The notes beneath the pieces were generated by a model. The model saw only the letters and a program-made list of their open reading frames with translations, was not told the origin of the DNA and searched no databases. This document shows, in pieces, positions 35,272 through 45,771 of a stretch of 64,000 nucleotides of DNA. The DNA comes from Agrostemma githago. Lineage: Eukaryota > Streptophyta > Magnoliopsida > Caryophyllales > Caryophyllaceae. The stretch is from NCBI GenBank assembly GCA_958450325.1, contig OY288245.1, positions 66,017,441-66,081,440 on the forward strand, given 5' to 3'. The first letter of the stretch is position 1. Every line of letters begins with the position of its first letter. The position numbers and the translations under genes were made by a program.

Positions 35272-36346
35272 ATACCTTTCTCGGCCTTTTGGCTAAGACG
35301 AAAAGTCTTTGGGCCACGGGTTTTGAAAGTTCGAGTTTTGATTTGGGCAGCATACCGGCTAGGAAGTAGGCTGTTTTGAGTAAAATCATAAGTCCTAAAT
35401 TCGGTATGTGCCCCGGGTTTTGAAATTGAATAGTTTGAAAGGATGCAATTTTGAAAAATTGATGGTTTTTTGAAAACGACTCGGAAACCAAGTAGCACGT
35501 AGTCACACAACCATTATAACGACGCCATGTATGCTCTATACTAAGTCTCGGTCGGTCTATAGGGGGTCTATACCAGTGTACATAGTCTAGACGTTGATCG
35601 GGACGGACTTCCTAAGTCGAGTTGATCTTAGAACATGCCGCGAAACCCACTCGAATCGACTATGGACACCTTTTGACATATCCATATTGGAGTACATCAA
35701 CGGTATAGTGGGACGTCGGTCGCGAGTACCGGCCCGGGAAAATATGGGTTATGCATGAACCATAAAACTAAAACGCGTATTGTATTTGTCAAACGATTTC
35801 TATTCGAGTCTCACCCTGAGGATGCCGATGGTAAGTCACGCATCAGTTAATCCCCAGCAGAGTCGCCAAATTGTGGACATGACATAGGTCCACCCCGACG
35901 CGGCCACGCGCGGGTTTGGGGAGGCGAATGAATCTCCATATGAGAATGGATCGAATTGAAATTTAGGTCTATGTGGAGTCGCCACTGAATTTTGTGGTTA
36001 TTCGGAACCATTCTAGCCCACTCTATGTCGTAGTGGGCCGTATACAAAATACGACCCATTTCCGATGTCAGAGTTTATTGGGCTCGTCCCTTTGCATTTG
36101 ATACCGATACCGACATTATCGGATATCGTGTATTGAATGACTCTAGTGCGCCAACGGTTTCGGGCATCCGGAAACCGAGGTTCTGAGTAAGGGGTGAGGG
36201 TACATGTCGGGAAACCCACAAAGGACACCCAACCCCGCCCGCACATTAGCGGCCTCTACTAAGAATTCGAATGACTTACAATACGCGCGTTAGTAAAACA
36301 TTGTTCTTCCGAGCGTCGCCCATGCGTTGCACTACTGCACGGGCCC
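35272..36346 (+). pseudogene. U2: U2 snRNA copy 14, split by the same fragment
   Basis: Same junctions as copy 13: U2 up to ctaaga (35298), 1006 bp of retroelement, U2 again from tcttccgag. The 5' part is unmutated (tttggc) and the 3' part retains the whole stem IV, with arm gcccatgc. The identical breakpoints show one insertion event followed by duplication of the unit. Confidence 0.93.
35299..36304 (-). mobile_element. Ogre/Tat fragment inside U2-14
   Basis: Duplicate of the fragment at 32696-33701, same length and nearly the same sequence. PBS (reverse) at 35851-35868, LTR end from 35872. Confidence 0.9.
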
Positions 36347-36707
36347 TAGGCGCGCCCCTCCAATTCTAGTACAATTTTGATTTGAGTTCAGGCTCCCGTC
36401 TGGGGACGTAGCCATTTTCGAAAGTCGGGGCTTTGCTTCGTGCGGAATTTTATGCTGGCTCCTTTCGTACCGTGGTGGACGTACAGCCGCCGTGTAATGT
36501 TTGAGACTCTCATCACTCTAGGGGAAATGGACCTTGTAGCACCCGAATCCGAGCAGCATTCCCTGTCCCCGGGGGACCTTCCTTTCATTTAAGTAGCACG
36601 GCCCGCATTAAATAAGATAGAAAGCAAGTGATGCACATCAAATCCCACATCGACAAAACACGGGAAATTAGCAACGTTAATAGCCCTTCGCTTGACGCTT
36701 GTCCATT

Positions 36708-37013
36708 GCCGAGGTCGGTAGCATTAGCTTGTAACCCGTGTGGGGGCATGGGGGTTGTAGGTCGTGGACTCAGCTGCTTGGGTTGGGTCTGCGCGCCAGC
36801 TGTGTGCTGGCTCGCCCTCAACAAGTTGGGAGTCGGCTCACTCGGCACGATCGAAGGGTCGTGTCAACTGGGTCCTAAAGAGGAGGGGATCACGTGAGGC
36901 TGGATCCACAGAGCAACGAGTACCTCCCGCTCTCTTCAGTGGAAGGAAAACGAGTCGGTGCTGCCCGGGCCCGTTAGTGCCCGTTCAGTAGAGATCTCCA
37001 ATGAACCATCACC
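36708..37013 (+). ncRNA. 7SL: 7SL (SRP) RNA copy 14
   Basis: 306 nt. The start reads gccgaggtcggtagc, changing helix 3. Shares cagctgtgtgctgg, caacaagttggg and gggatcacg with copies 15-18. Promoter and T5 intact. Confidence 0.87.
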
Positions 37014-37772
37014 TTTTTGTTGTTACGTCTCCGCAGATATTTAACGCAGGAACAAATTCCCAACCTGCAAACCGCCGCCATTTATTTTCATTCCGCAAAA
37101 ATGCTCCACTGAAAATATTTCGAGAGTCACGTCGGCCTTACACGACAGAAAAAAAAGTAAAAGGAAATGAGAAAAAGCGGCCGAATTGTCGAAGGCCTTT
37201 CCCGTCGAACAGTGAACCGTCGTCACTCTCTCGGTCGAGATATTCGGCGCTCTGCCAGAACGCTCTACGCCCAGCCAATCTGAACTCCGAACTCACGACA
37301 ATCTCGCACTACGCGGGGTCGGTATGTCGCGGTCGATTGATTCTATATTGCATATAAATATATATAACCGACCGTGGAATCTCGTCATAACAACTCCCAC
37401 GCCTCGGCCCGAAAGCTTATAACGGGACATCCGGAGCTACTTCCTTATTCACACGAAGAGCTTCACCAGTCGGTCCCCGCAACCCCGACATTTTAATTCA
37501 TACTGGTTTTCGTGAGAGAAAGGTGTTTCGTCCTCCGCATATTCGATCATGTTATTCGGGGACGGGGGCATCACTACTTGATTATTCATAATTATTGAGC
37601 TACGACCCTTGGAGACGGGTGTAGACACGAGCGCAACCGATTTCAAAGTTCTAAATAATCAAAATGGAAGACTTGGTCGGTCCCGCGCGAGATCACCGGA
37701 GGTGCACACGGGGAAAATAAAGGGTGGATTGTGAGGAGGGTGTGGTCGTATGATATATAAAACGCAGGTTAT

Positions 37773-37783
37773 GTCCCACATCG
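37773..37783 (+). promoter_or_regulatory. U2 upstream sequence element (reference unit 15)
   Basis: gtcccacatcg fits the plant snRNA USE RTCCCACATCG. It sits at -75 and is 32 bp from the TATA box, the spacing typical of plant Pol II snRNA promoters. Equivalent sites lie 75 bp upstream of every U2 start in the window; copies 6, 8 and 9 have a changed base. Confidence 0.95.
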
Positions 37784-37815
37784 ACAGTGGACCGAAAGAG
37801 AGATGATTTGTCAGC

Positions 37816-37821
37816 TATAAA
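37816..37821 (+). promoter_or_regulatory. U2 TATA box (reference unit 15)
   Basis: tataaa at -32 from the U2 start; the surrounding gctataaaaggg is constant in all complete units. Confidence 0.95.
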
Positions 37822-37847
37822 AGGGCACACGATGTGAGGAGTAGGGC

Positions 37848-38031
37848 ATACCTTTCTCGGCCTTTTGGCTAAGATCAAGTGTAGTATCTGTTCTTATCAG
37901 TTTAATATCTGATATGTGGGCCAATGGCTCACACGATATTAAATTAATTTTTTAAGGGAGGAAGTCCGTCACAGTAGCTTGCTATTGGGTCTTCCGAGCG
38001 TCGCCCATGCGTTGCACTATTGCACGGGCCC
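37848..38031 (+). ncRNA. U2: U2 snRNA copy 15 (reference description)
   Basis: U2 is the spliceosomal RNA that pairs with the intron branch site and forms the U2 snRNP in the nucleus. Visible elements: 5' atacctttctcggcc and stem I; branch-recognition GTAGTA (37881-37886); stem IIa arms atcag (37896-37900) and ctgat (37909-37913); stem III gtgggcc/ggctcac (37915-37931 region); Sm site aatttttta (37946-37954); stem-loop IV (38004-38030). The stem IV left arm is gcccatgc, one A-C mismatch against gcacgggc, shared by copies 14-18. The end is set at gggccc; the mature 3' end could lie a few bases further, before the 3' box at 38046-38059. Length about 184-196 nt, as in other plants. Confidence 0.96.
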
Positions 38032-38045
38032 TAGGCGCGCCCCTC

Positions 38046-38059
38046 CAATTCTAGTACAA
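38046..38059 (+). terminator. U2 snRNA 3' box (reference unit 15)
   Basis: ca-attct-agtacaa fits the plant 3'-end formation signal CA(N)3-10AGTNNAA. It lies about 15 bp past the stem IV hairpin. Copies 8, 9 and 12 have broken versions. Confidence 0.88.
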
Positions 38060-38326
38060 TTTGGATTTGAGTTCAGGCTCCCGTCTGGGGACGTAGCCAT
38101 TTTCGAAAGTCGGGGGTTTGCTTCGTGCGGAATTTTATGCTGGCTCCTTTCGTACCGTGGTGGACGTACAGCCGCCGTGTAATGTTTGAGACTCTCATCA
38201 CTCTAGGGGAAATGGACCTTGTAGCACCCGAATCCGAGCAGCATTCCCTGTCCCCGGGGGACCTTCCTTTCATTTAAGTAGCACGGCCCGCATTAAATAA
38301 GATAGAAAGCAAGTGATGCACATCAA
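38060..38326 (+). other. U2-to-7SL spacer (reference unit 15)
   Basis: About 270 bp, GC-rich, conserved across units, with segments ccattttcgaaagtcggggg and gtggacgtacagccgccgtg. It contains no gene I can support; the short ORFs here on both strands recur only because the DNA is repeated. Confidence 0.8.
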
Positions 38327-38337
38327 ATCCCACATCG
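38327..38337 (+). promoter_or_regulatory. 7SL upstream sequence element (reference unit 15)
   Basis: atcccacatcg, the same element as in front of U2, at -66 and only 24 bp from the TTAATA box. That shorter gap is the spacing known for plant Pol III USE/TATA promoters. Copies 5 and 13 have a changed base. Confidence 0.93.
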
Positions 38338-38361
38338 ACAAAACACGGGAAATTAGCAACG

Positions 38362-38367
38362 TTAATA
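38362..38367 (+). promoter_or_regulatory. 7SL TATA-like box (reference unit 15)
   Basis: ttaata at -31 to -26 from the gccgag start, in the context acgttaatagccc, constant in nearly all units. Confidence 0.85.
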
Positions 38368-38392
38368 GCCCTTCGCTTGACGCTTGTCCATT

Positions 38393-38698
38393 GCCGAGCT
38401 CAGTAGCATTAGCTTGTAACCCGTGTGGGGGCATGGGGGTTGTAGGTCGTGGACTCAGCTGCTTGGGTTGGGTCTGCGCGCCAGCTGTGTGCTGGCTCGC
38501 CCTCAACAAGTTGGGAGTCGGCTCACTCGGCACGATCGAAGGGTCGTGTCAACTGGGTCCTAAAGAGGAGGGGATCACGTGAGGCTGGATCCACAGAGCA
38601 ACGAGTACCTCCCGCTCTCTTCAGTGGAAGGAAAACGAGTCGGTGCTGCCCGGGCCCGTTAGTGCCCGTTCAGTAGAGAACTCCAATGAACCATCACC
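38393..38698 (+). ncRNA. 7SL: 7SL (SRP) RNA copy 15 (reference description)
   Basis: 7SL RNA is the scaffold of the cytoplasmic signal recognition particle. The 5' Alu domain shows helix 3 (gagct/agctt), the SRP9/14 U-turn TGTAAC (38415-38420) and helix 4 (ccc/ggg). The RNA 3' end (gatctccaatgaaccatcacc) pairs back with ggttgtaggtcgtggactc-like sequence near the 5' end to give the long helix 5. The S domain has helix 6, a 7-bp hairpin with a GNAR loop gaag (38531-38548), and helix 8 with aggctg and cagagca strands (38582-38600). The 306 nt length is close to the roughly 300 nt of plant 7SL. Identification rests on these folds and on plant 7SL similarity recalled by eye; a covariance-model score would settle it. 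Confidence 0.9.
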
Positions 38699-38703
38699 TT
38701 TTT
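38699..38703 (+). terminator. Pol III terminator of 7SL (reference unit 15)
   Basis: Five T residues directly after accatcacc, the standard Pol III stop. Most units have T5; copies 4, 10 and 12 have longer runs. Confidence 0.88.
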
Positions 38704-39457
38704 GTTGTTACGTCTCCGCAGATATTTAACGCAGGAACAAATTCCCAACCTGCAAACCGCCGCCATTTATTTTCATTCCGCAAAAATGCTCCACTGAAAA
38801 TATTTCGAGAGTCACGTCGGCCTTACACGACAGAAAAAAAAGTAAAAGGAAATGAGAAAAAGCGGCCGAATTGTCGAAGGCCTTTCCCGTCGAACAGTGA
38901 ACCGTCGTCACTCTCTCGGTCGAGATACTCGGCGCTCTGCCAGAACGCTCTACGCCCAGCCAATCTGAACTCCGAACTCACGACAATCTCGCACTACGCG
39001 GGGTCGGTATGTCGCGGTCGATTGATTCTATATTGCATATAAATATATATAACCGACCGTGGAATCTCGTCATAACAACTCCCACGCCTCGGCCCGAAAG
39101 CTTATAACGGGACATCCGGAGCTACTTCCTTATTCACACGAAGAGCTTCACCAGTCGGTCCCCGCAACCCCGACATTTTAATTCATACTGGTTTTCGTGA
39201 GAGAAAGGTGTTTCGTCCTCCGCATATTCGATCACGTTATTCGGGGACGGGGGCATCACTACTTGATTATTCATAATTATTGAGCTACGACCCTTGGAGA
39301 CGGGTGTAGACACGAGCGCAACCGATTTCAAAGTTCTAAATAATCAAAATGGAAGACTTGGTCGGTCCCGCGCGAGATCACCGGAGGTGCACACGGGGAA
39401 AATAAAGGGTGGATTGTGAGGAGGGTGTGGTCGTATGATATATAAAACGCAGGTTAT
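38704..39457 (+). other. 7SL-to-U2 spacer (reference unit 15)
   Basis: About 755 bp. It holds an A-rich tract (38828-38845), cggtcg and cgaccg arms (39015-39020 and 39054-39059) around an AT-rich core, and tatataaaa at 39439-39447, about 90 bp upstream of the U2 start and outside the usual promoter. It is conserved in all units, but I find no third RNA gene in it: no second USE/TATA pair with correct spacing and no recognisable RNA fold. Confidence 0.75.
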
Positions 39458-39532
39458 GTCCCACATCGACAGTGGACCGAAAGAGAGATGATTTGTCAGC
39501 TATAAAAGGGCACACGATGTGAGGAGTAGGGC

Positions 39533-39716
39533 ATACCTTTCTCGGCCTTTTGGCTAAGATCAAGTGTAGTATCTGTTCTTATCAGTTTAATATCTGATAT
39601 GTGGGCCAATGGCTCACACGATATTAAATTAATTTTTTAAGGGAGGAAGTCCGTCACAGTAGCTTGCTATTGGGTCTTCCGAGCGTCGCCCATGCGTTGC
39701 ACTATTGCACGGGCCC
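39533..39716 (+). ncRNA. U2: U2 snRNA copy 16
   Basis: Same sequence type as copy 15 throughout, including the stem IV arm gcccatgc and ctattgcac; USE 39458-39468, TATA 39501-39506, 3' box intact. Confidence 0.96.
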
Positions 39717-40077
39717 TAGGCGCGCCCCTCCAATTCTAGTACAATTTGGATTTGAGTTCAGGCTCCCGTCTGGGGACGTAGCCATTTTCGAAAGTCGGGG
39801 GTTTGCTTCGTGCGGAATTTTATGCTGGCTCCTTTCGTACCGTGGTGGACGTACAGCCGCCGTGTAATGTTTGAGACTCTCATCACTCTAGGGGAAATGG
39901 ACCTTGTAGCACCCGAATCCGAGCAGCATTCCCTGTCCCCGGGGGACCTTCCTTTCATTTAAGTAGCACGGCCCGCATTAAATAAGATAGAAAGCAAGTG
40001 ATGCACATCAAATCCCACATCGACAAAACACGGGAAATTAGCAACGTTAATAGCCCTTCGCTTGACGCTTGTCCATC

Positions 40078-40383
40078 GCCGAGCTCAGTAGCATTAGCTT
40101 GTAACCCGTGTGGGGGCATGGGGGTTGTAGGTCGTGGACTCAGCTGCTTGGGTTGGGTCTGCGCGCCAGCTGTGTGCTGGCTCGCCCTCAACAAGTTGGG
40201 AGTCGGCTCACTCGGCACGATCGAAGGGTCGTGTCAACTGGGTCCTAAAGAGGAGGGGATCACGTGAGGCTGGATCCACAGAGCAACGAGTACCTCCCGC
40301 TCTCTTCAGTGGAAAGAAAACGAGTCGGTGCTGCCCGGGCCCGTTAGTGCCCGTTCAGTAGAGATCTCCAATGAACCATCACC
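40078..40383 (+). ncRNA. 7SL: 7SL (SRP) RNA copy 16
   Basis: 306 nt, as copy 15 except gtggaaagaaaacg. It is followed by a 73-bp duplication that supplies a second 3' end and terminator. Confidence 0.9.
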
Positions 40384-40496
40384 TTTTTGTTGTTACGTCT
40401 CCGCAGATATTTAACGCAGGAAACCGTTCAGTAGAGATCTCCAATGAACCATCACCTTTTTGTTGTTACGTCTCCGCAGATATTTAACGCAGGAAC
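40351..40496 (+). repeat. 73-bp tandem duplication over the 7SL-16 terminator
   Basis: ccgttcagtagagatctcc starts at 40351 and again at 40424, each copy running through accatcacc-T5 to gcaggaa. It gives two T5 sites 73 bp apart. The same event is present in unit 17. Confidence 0.93.
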
Positions 40497-41290
40497 AAAT
40501 TCCCAACCTGCAAACCGCCGCCATTTATTTTCATTCCGCAAAAATGCTCCACTGAAAATATTTCGAGAGTCACGTCGGCCTTACACGACAGAAAAAAAAG
40601 TAAAAGGAAATGAGAAAAAGCGGCCGAATTGTCGAAGGCCTTTCCCGTCGAACAGTGAACCGTCGTCACTCTCTCGGTCGAGATACTCGGCGCTCTGCCA
40701 GAACGCTCTACGCCCAGCCAATCTGAACTCCGAACTCACGACAATCTCGCACTACGCGGGGTCGGTATGTCGCGGTCGATTGATTCTATATTGCATATAA
40801 ATATATATAACCGACCGTGGAATCTCGTCATAACAACTCCCACGCCTCGGCCCGAAAGCTTATAACGGGACATCCGGAGCTACTTCCTTATTCACACGAA
40901 GAGCTTCACCAGTCGGTCCCCGCAACCCCGACATTTTAATTCATACTGGTTTTCGTGAGAGAAAGGTGTTTCGTCCTCCGCATATTCGATCACGTTATTC
41001 GGGGACGGGGGCATCACTACTTGATTATTCATAATTATTGAGCTACGACCCTTGGAGACGGGTGTAGACACGAGCGCAACCGATTTCAAAGTTCTAAATA
41101 ATCAAAATGGAAGACTTGGTCGGTCCCGCGCGAGATCACCGGAGGTGCACACGGGGAAAATAAAGGGTGGATTGTGAGGAGGGTGTGGTCGTATGATATA
41201 TAAAACGCAGGTTATGTCCCACATCGACAGTGGACCGAAAGAGAGATGATTTGTCAGCTATAAAAGGGCACACGATGTGAGGAGTAGGGC

Positions 41291-41474
41291 ATACCTTTCT
41301 CGGCCTTTTGGCTAAGATCAAGTGTAGTATCTGTTCTTATCAGTTTAATATCTGATATGTGGGCCAATGGCTCACACGATATTAAATTAATTTTTTAAGG
41401 GAGGAAGTCCGTCACAGTAGCTTGCTATTGGGTCTTCCGAGCGTCGCCCATGCGTTGCACTATTGCACGGGCCC
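41291..41474 (+). ncRNA. U2: U2 snRNA copy 17
   Basis: Same type as copies 15 and 16; promoter and 3' box intact. I saw no base difference from copy 16 by eye. Confidence 0.96.
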
Positions 41475-41835
41475 TAGGCGCGCCCCTCCAATTCTAGTAC
41501 AATTTGGATTTGAGTTCAGGCTCCCGTCTGGGGACGTAGCCATTTTCGAAAGTCGGGGGTTTGCTTCGTGCGGAATTTTATGCTGGCTCCTTTCGTACCG
41601 TGGTGGACGTACAGCCGCCGTGTAATGTTTGAGACTCTCATCACTCTAGGGGAAATGGACCTTGTAGCACCCGAATCCGAGCAGCATTCCCTGTCCCCGG
41701 GGGACCTTCCTTTCATTTAAGTAGCACGGCCCGCATTAAATAAGATAGAAAGCAAGTGATGCACATCAAATCCCACATCGACAAAACACGGGAAATTAGC
41801 AACGTTAATAGCCCTTCGCTTGACGCTTGTCCATC

Positions 41836-42141
41836 GCCGAGCTCAGTAGCATTAGCTTGTAACCCGTGTGGGGGCATGGGGGTTGTAGGTCGTGGACTCA
41901 GCTGCTTGGGTTGGGTCTGCGCGCCAGCTGTGTGCTGGCTCGCCCTCAACAAGTTGGGAGTCGGCTCACTCGGCACGATCGAAGGGTCGTGTCAACTGGG
42001 TCCTAAAGAGGAGGGGATCACGTGAGGCTGGATCCACAGAGCAACGAGTACCTCCCGCTCTCTTCAGTGGAAAGAAAACGAGTCGGTGCTGCCCGGGCCC
42101 GTTAGTGCCCGTTCAGTAGAGATCTCCAATGAACCATCACC
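41836..42141 (+). ncRNA. 7SL: 7SL (SRP) RNA copy 17
   Basis: 306 nt, same as copy 16 including gtggaaagaaaacg. Confidence 0.9.
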
Positions 42142-42254
42142 TTTTTGTTGTTACGTCTCCGCAGATATTTAACGCAGGAAACCGTTCAGTAGAGATCTCC
42201 AATGAACCATCACCTTTTTGTTGTTACGTCTCCGCAGATATTTAACGCAGGAAC
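42109..42254 (+). repeat. 73-bp tandem duplication over the 7SL-17 terminator
   Basis: Same duplication as in unit 16 (starts 42109 and 42182), showing that units 16 and 17 were copied as 1758-bp wholes. Confidence 0.93.
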
Positions 42255-43048
42255 AAATTCCCAACCTGCAAACCGCCGCCATTTATTTTCATTCCGCAAA
42301 AATGCTCCACTGAAAATATTTCGAGAGTCACGTCGGCCTTACACGACAGAAAAAAAAGTAAAAGGAAATGAGAAAAAGCGGCCGAATTGTCGAAGGCCTT
42401 TCCCGTCGAACAGTGAACCGTCGTCACTCTCTCGGTCGAGATACTCGGCGCTCTGCCAGAACGCTCTACGCCCAGCCAATCTGAACTCCGAACTCACGAC
42501 AATCTCGCACTACGCGGGGTCGGTATGTCGCGGTCGATTGATTCTATATTGCATATAAATATATATAACCGACCGTGGAATCTCGTCATAACAACTCCCA
42601 CGCCTCGGCCCGAAAGCTTATAACGGGACATCCGGAGCTACTTCCTTATTCACACGAAGAGCTTCACCAGTCGGTCCCCGCAACCCCGACATTTTAATTC
42701 ATACTGGTTTTCGTGAGAGAAAGGTGTTTCGTCCTCCGCATATTCGATCACGTTATTCGGGGACGGGGGCATCACTACTTGATTATTCATAATTATTGAG
42801 CTACGACCCTTGGAGACGGGTGTAGACACGAGCGCAACCGATTTCAAAGTTCTAAATAATCAAAATGGAAGACTTGGTCGGTCCCGCGCGAGATCACCGG
42901 AGGTGCACACGGGGAAAATAAAGGGTGGATTGTGAGGAGGGTGTGGTCGTATGATATATAAAACGCAGGTTATGTCCCACATCGACAGTGGACCGAAAGA
43001 GAGATGATTTGTCAGCTATAAAAGGGCACACGATGTGAGGAGTAGGGC

Positions 43049-43232
43049 ATACCTTTCTCGGCCTTTTGGCTAAGATCAAGTGTAGTATCTGTTCTTATCA
43101 GTTTAATATCTGATATGTGGGCCAATGGCTCACACGATATTAAATTAATTTTTTAAGGGAGGAAGTCCGTCACAGTAGCTTGCTATTGGGTCTTCCGAGC
43201 GTCGCCCATGCGTTGCACTATTGCACGGGCCC
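43049..43232 (+). ncRNA. U2: U2 snRNA copy 18
   Basis: Same type as copies 15-17, intact promoter and 3' box. Confidence 0.96.
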
Positions 43233-43593
43233 TAGGCGCGCCCCTCCAATTCTAGTACAATTTGGATTTGAGTTCAGGCTCCCGTCTGGGGACGTAGCCA
43301 TTTTCGAAAGTCGGGGGTTTGCTTCGTGCGGAATTTTATGCTGGCTCCTTTCGTACCGTGGTGGACGTACAGCCGCCGTGTAATGTTTGAGACTCTCATC
43401 ACTCTAGGGGAAATGGACCTTGTAGCACCCGAATCCGAGCAGCATTCCCTGTCCCCGGGGGACCTTCCTTTCATTTAAGTAGCACGGCCCGCATTAAATA
43501 AGATAGAAAGCAAGTGATGCACATCAAATCCCACATCGACAAAACACGGGAAATTAGCAACGTTAATAGCCCTTCGCTTGACGCTTGTCCATT

Positions 43594-44122
43594 GCCGAGC
43601 TCAGTAGCATTAGCTTGTAACCCGTGTGGGGGCATGGGGGTTGTAGGTCGTGGACTCAGCTGCTTGGGTTGGGTCTGCGCGCCAGCTGTGTGCTGGCTCG
43701 CCCTCAACAAGTTGGGAGTCGGCTCACTCGGCACGATCGAAGGGTCGTGTCAACTGGGTCCTAAAGAGGAGGGGATCACGTGAGGCTGGATCCACAGAGC
43801 AACGAGTACCTCCCGCTCTCTTCAGTGGAAGGAAAACGAGTCGGTGCTGCCCGGGCCCGTTAGTGCCCGTTCAGTAGAGATCTCCAATGGGTTGGGTCAG
43901 CGCGCCAGCTGTGTGCTGGCTCGCCCTCAACAAGTTGGGAGTCGGTTCACTCGGCACGATCGAAGGGTCGTGTCAACTGGGTCCTAAAGAGGAGGGGATC
44001 ACGTGAGGCTGGATCCACAGAGCAACGAGTACCTCCCGCTCTCTTCAGTGGAAGGAAAACGAGTCGGTGCTGCCCGGGCCCGTTAGTGCCCGTTCAGTAG
44101 AGATCTCCAATGAACCATCAAC
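43594..44122 (+). pseudogene. 7SL: 7SL RNA copy 18, internally duplicated
   Basis: The first copy runs almost to its end (tctccaatg at 43889), then returns to gggttgggtc in the central helix and repeats the rest of the gene, ending accatcaac-T5. The join shares tgg. The transcript would be 529 nt with one Alu 5' part and two S domains. The terminator of the first copy is lost, so the second is used. Confidence 0.9.
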
Positions 44123-44957
44123 TTTTTGTTGTTACGTCTCCGCAGATATTTAACGCAGGAACAAATTCCCAACCTGCAAACCGCCGCCATTTATTTTCAT
44201 TCCGCAAAAATGATCCACTGAAAATATTTCGAGAGTCACGTCGGCCTTACACGACAGAAAAAAAAAGTAAAAGGAAATGAGAAAAAGCGGCCGAATTGTC
44301 GAAGGCCTTTCCCGTCGAACAGTGAACCGTCGTCACTCTCTCGGTCGAGATACTCGGCGCTCTGCCAGAACGCTCTACGCCCAGCCAATCTGAACTCCGA
44401 ACTCACGACAATCTCGCACTACGCGGGGTCGGTATGTCGCGGTCGATTGATTCTATATTGCATATAAATATATATAACCGACCGTGGAATCTCGTCATAA
44501 CAACTCCCACGCCTCGGCCCGAAAGCTTATAACGGGACATCCGGAGCTACTTCCTTATTCACACGAAGAGCTTCACCAGTCGGTCCCCGCAACCCCGACA
44601 TTTTAATTCAAACAGGTTTTCGTGAGAGAAAGGTGTTTCGTCCTCCGCATATTCGATCATGTTATTCGGGGACGGGGGCATCACTACTTGATTATTCATA
44701 ATTATTTAGCTACGACCCTTGGAGACGGGTGTAGACACGAGCGCAACCGATTTCAAAGTTCTAAATAATCAAAATGGAAGACTTGGTCGGTCCCGCGCGA
44801 GATCACCGGAGGTGCACACGGGGAAAATAAATGGTGGATTGTGAGGAGGGTGTGGTCGTATGATATATAAAACGCAGGATATGTCCCACATCGACAGTGG
44901 ACCGAAAGAGAGATGATTTGTCAGCTATAAAAGGGCACACGATGTAAGGAGTAGGGC

Positions 44958-45104
44958 ATACCTTTCTCGGCCTTTTGGCTAAGATCAAGTGTAGTATCTG
45001 TTTTTATCAGTTTAATATCTGATATGTGGGCCAATGGCTCACACGATAATAAATTAATTTTTTATGGGAGGAAGTCCGTCACAGTTGCTTGCTATTGGGG
45101 GCCC
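44958..45104 (+). pseudogene. U2: U2 snRNA copy 19, lacking stem-loop IV
   Basis: Promoter, branch-recognition site, stem IIa and Sm site are present. The gene goes from gctattggg directly to ggccctagg, deleting about 37 nt that form stem-loop IV. Other changes: tttttatc, ataataaatt, tttatggg and agttgcttg. Stem-loop IV is the U2A'/U2B'' binding site, so a normal snRNP is unlikely. Confidence 0.92.
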
Positions 45105-45465
45105 TAGGCGCGCCCCTCCAATTCTAGTACAATTTGGATTTGAGTTCAGGCTCCCGTCTGGGGACGTAACCATTTTCGAAAGTCGGGGGTTTGCTTCGGG
45201 CGGAATTTTATGCTAGCTCCTTTCGTACCGTGGTGGACGTACAGCCGCCGTGTAATGTTCGAGACTCTCATCATTCTGGGGGAAACGGACCTTGTAGCAC
45301 CCGAATCCGAGCAGCATTCCCTGTCCCCGGGGGACCTTCCTTTCATTTAAGTAGCATGGCCCGCATTAAATAGGATAGAAAGCAAGTGATGCACATCAAA
45401 TCCCACATCGACAAAACACGGGAAATTAGCAACGTTAATAGCCCTTCGTTTGACGCTTGTCCATT

Positions 45466-45771
45466 GCCGAGCTCAGTAACATTAGCTTGTAACCCGTGTG
45501 GGGGCATGGGGGTTGTAGGACGTGGACTCTGCTGCTTGGGTTGGGTCTGCGCGCCAGCTGCGGGCTGGCTCGCCCTCTCCAAGTTGGGAGCCGGCTCACT
45601 CGGCACGATTGAAGGGTCGTGTCAACTGGGTCCTAGAGAGGAGGGGATAACGTGAGGCTGGATCCATAGAGCAACGAGTTCCTCCCGCTCCCTTCAATGG
45701 AAGGAAAACGAGTCGGTGCTGCCCGGGCCCGTTAGTGCCCGTTCAGTAGAGATCTCCAATGAACCGTCACC
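45466..45771 (+). ncRNA. 7SL: 7SL (SRP) RNA copy 19
   Basis: 306 nt; tcgtttgac in the leader, gcacgattgaag in helix 6, gggataacg before helix 8, and cttcaatgg. Ends accgtcacc-T5. Promoter intact. Confidence 0.88.

Noticed and set aside
38704..39457. Third snRNA promoter in the spacer (actcccacgcc followed by ttataa)
   Set aside because: The USE-like match is poor (7 of 11), the gap of about 12 bp fits neither polymerase class, and no RNA follows.
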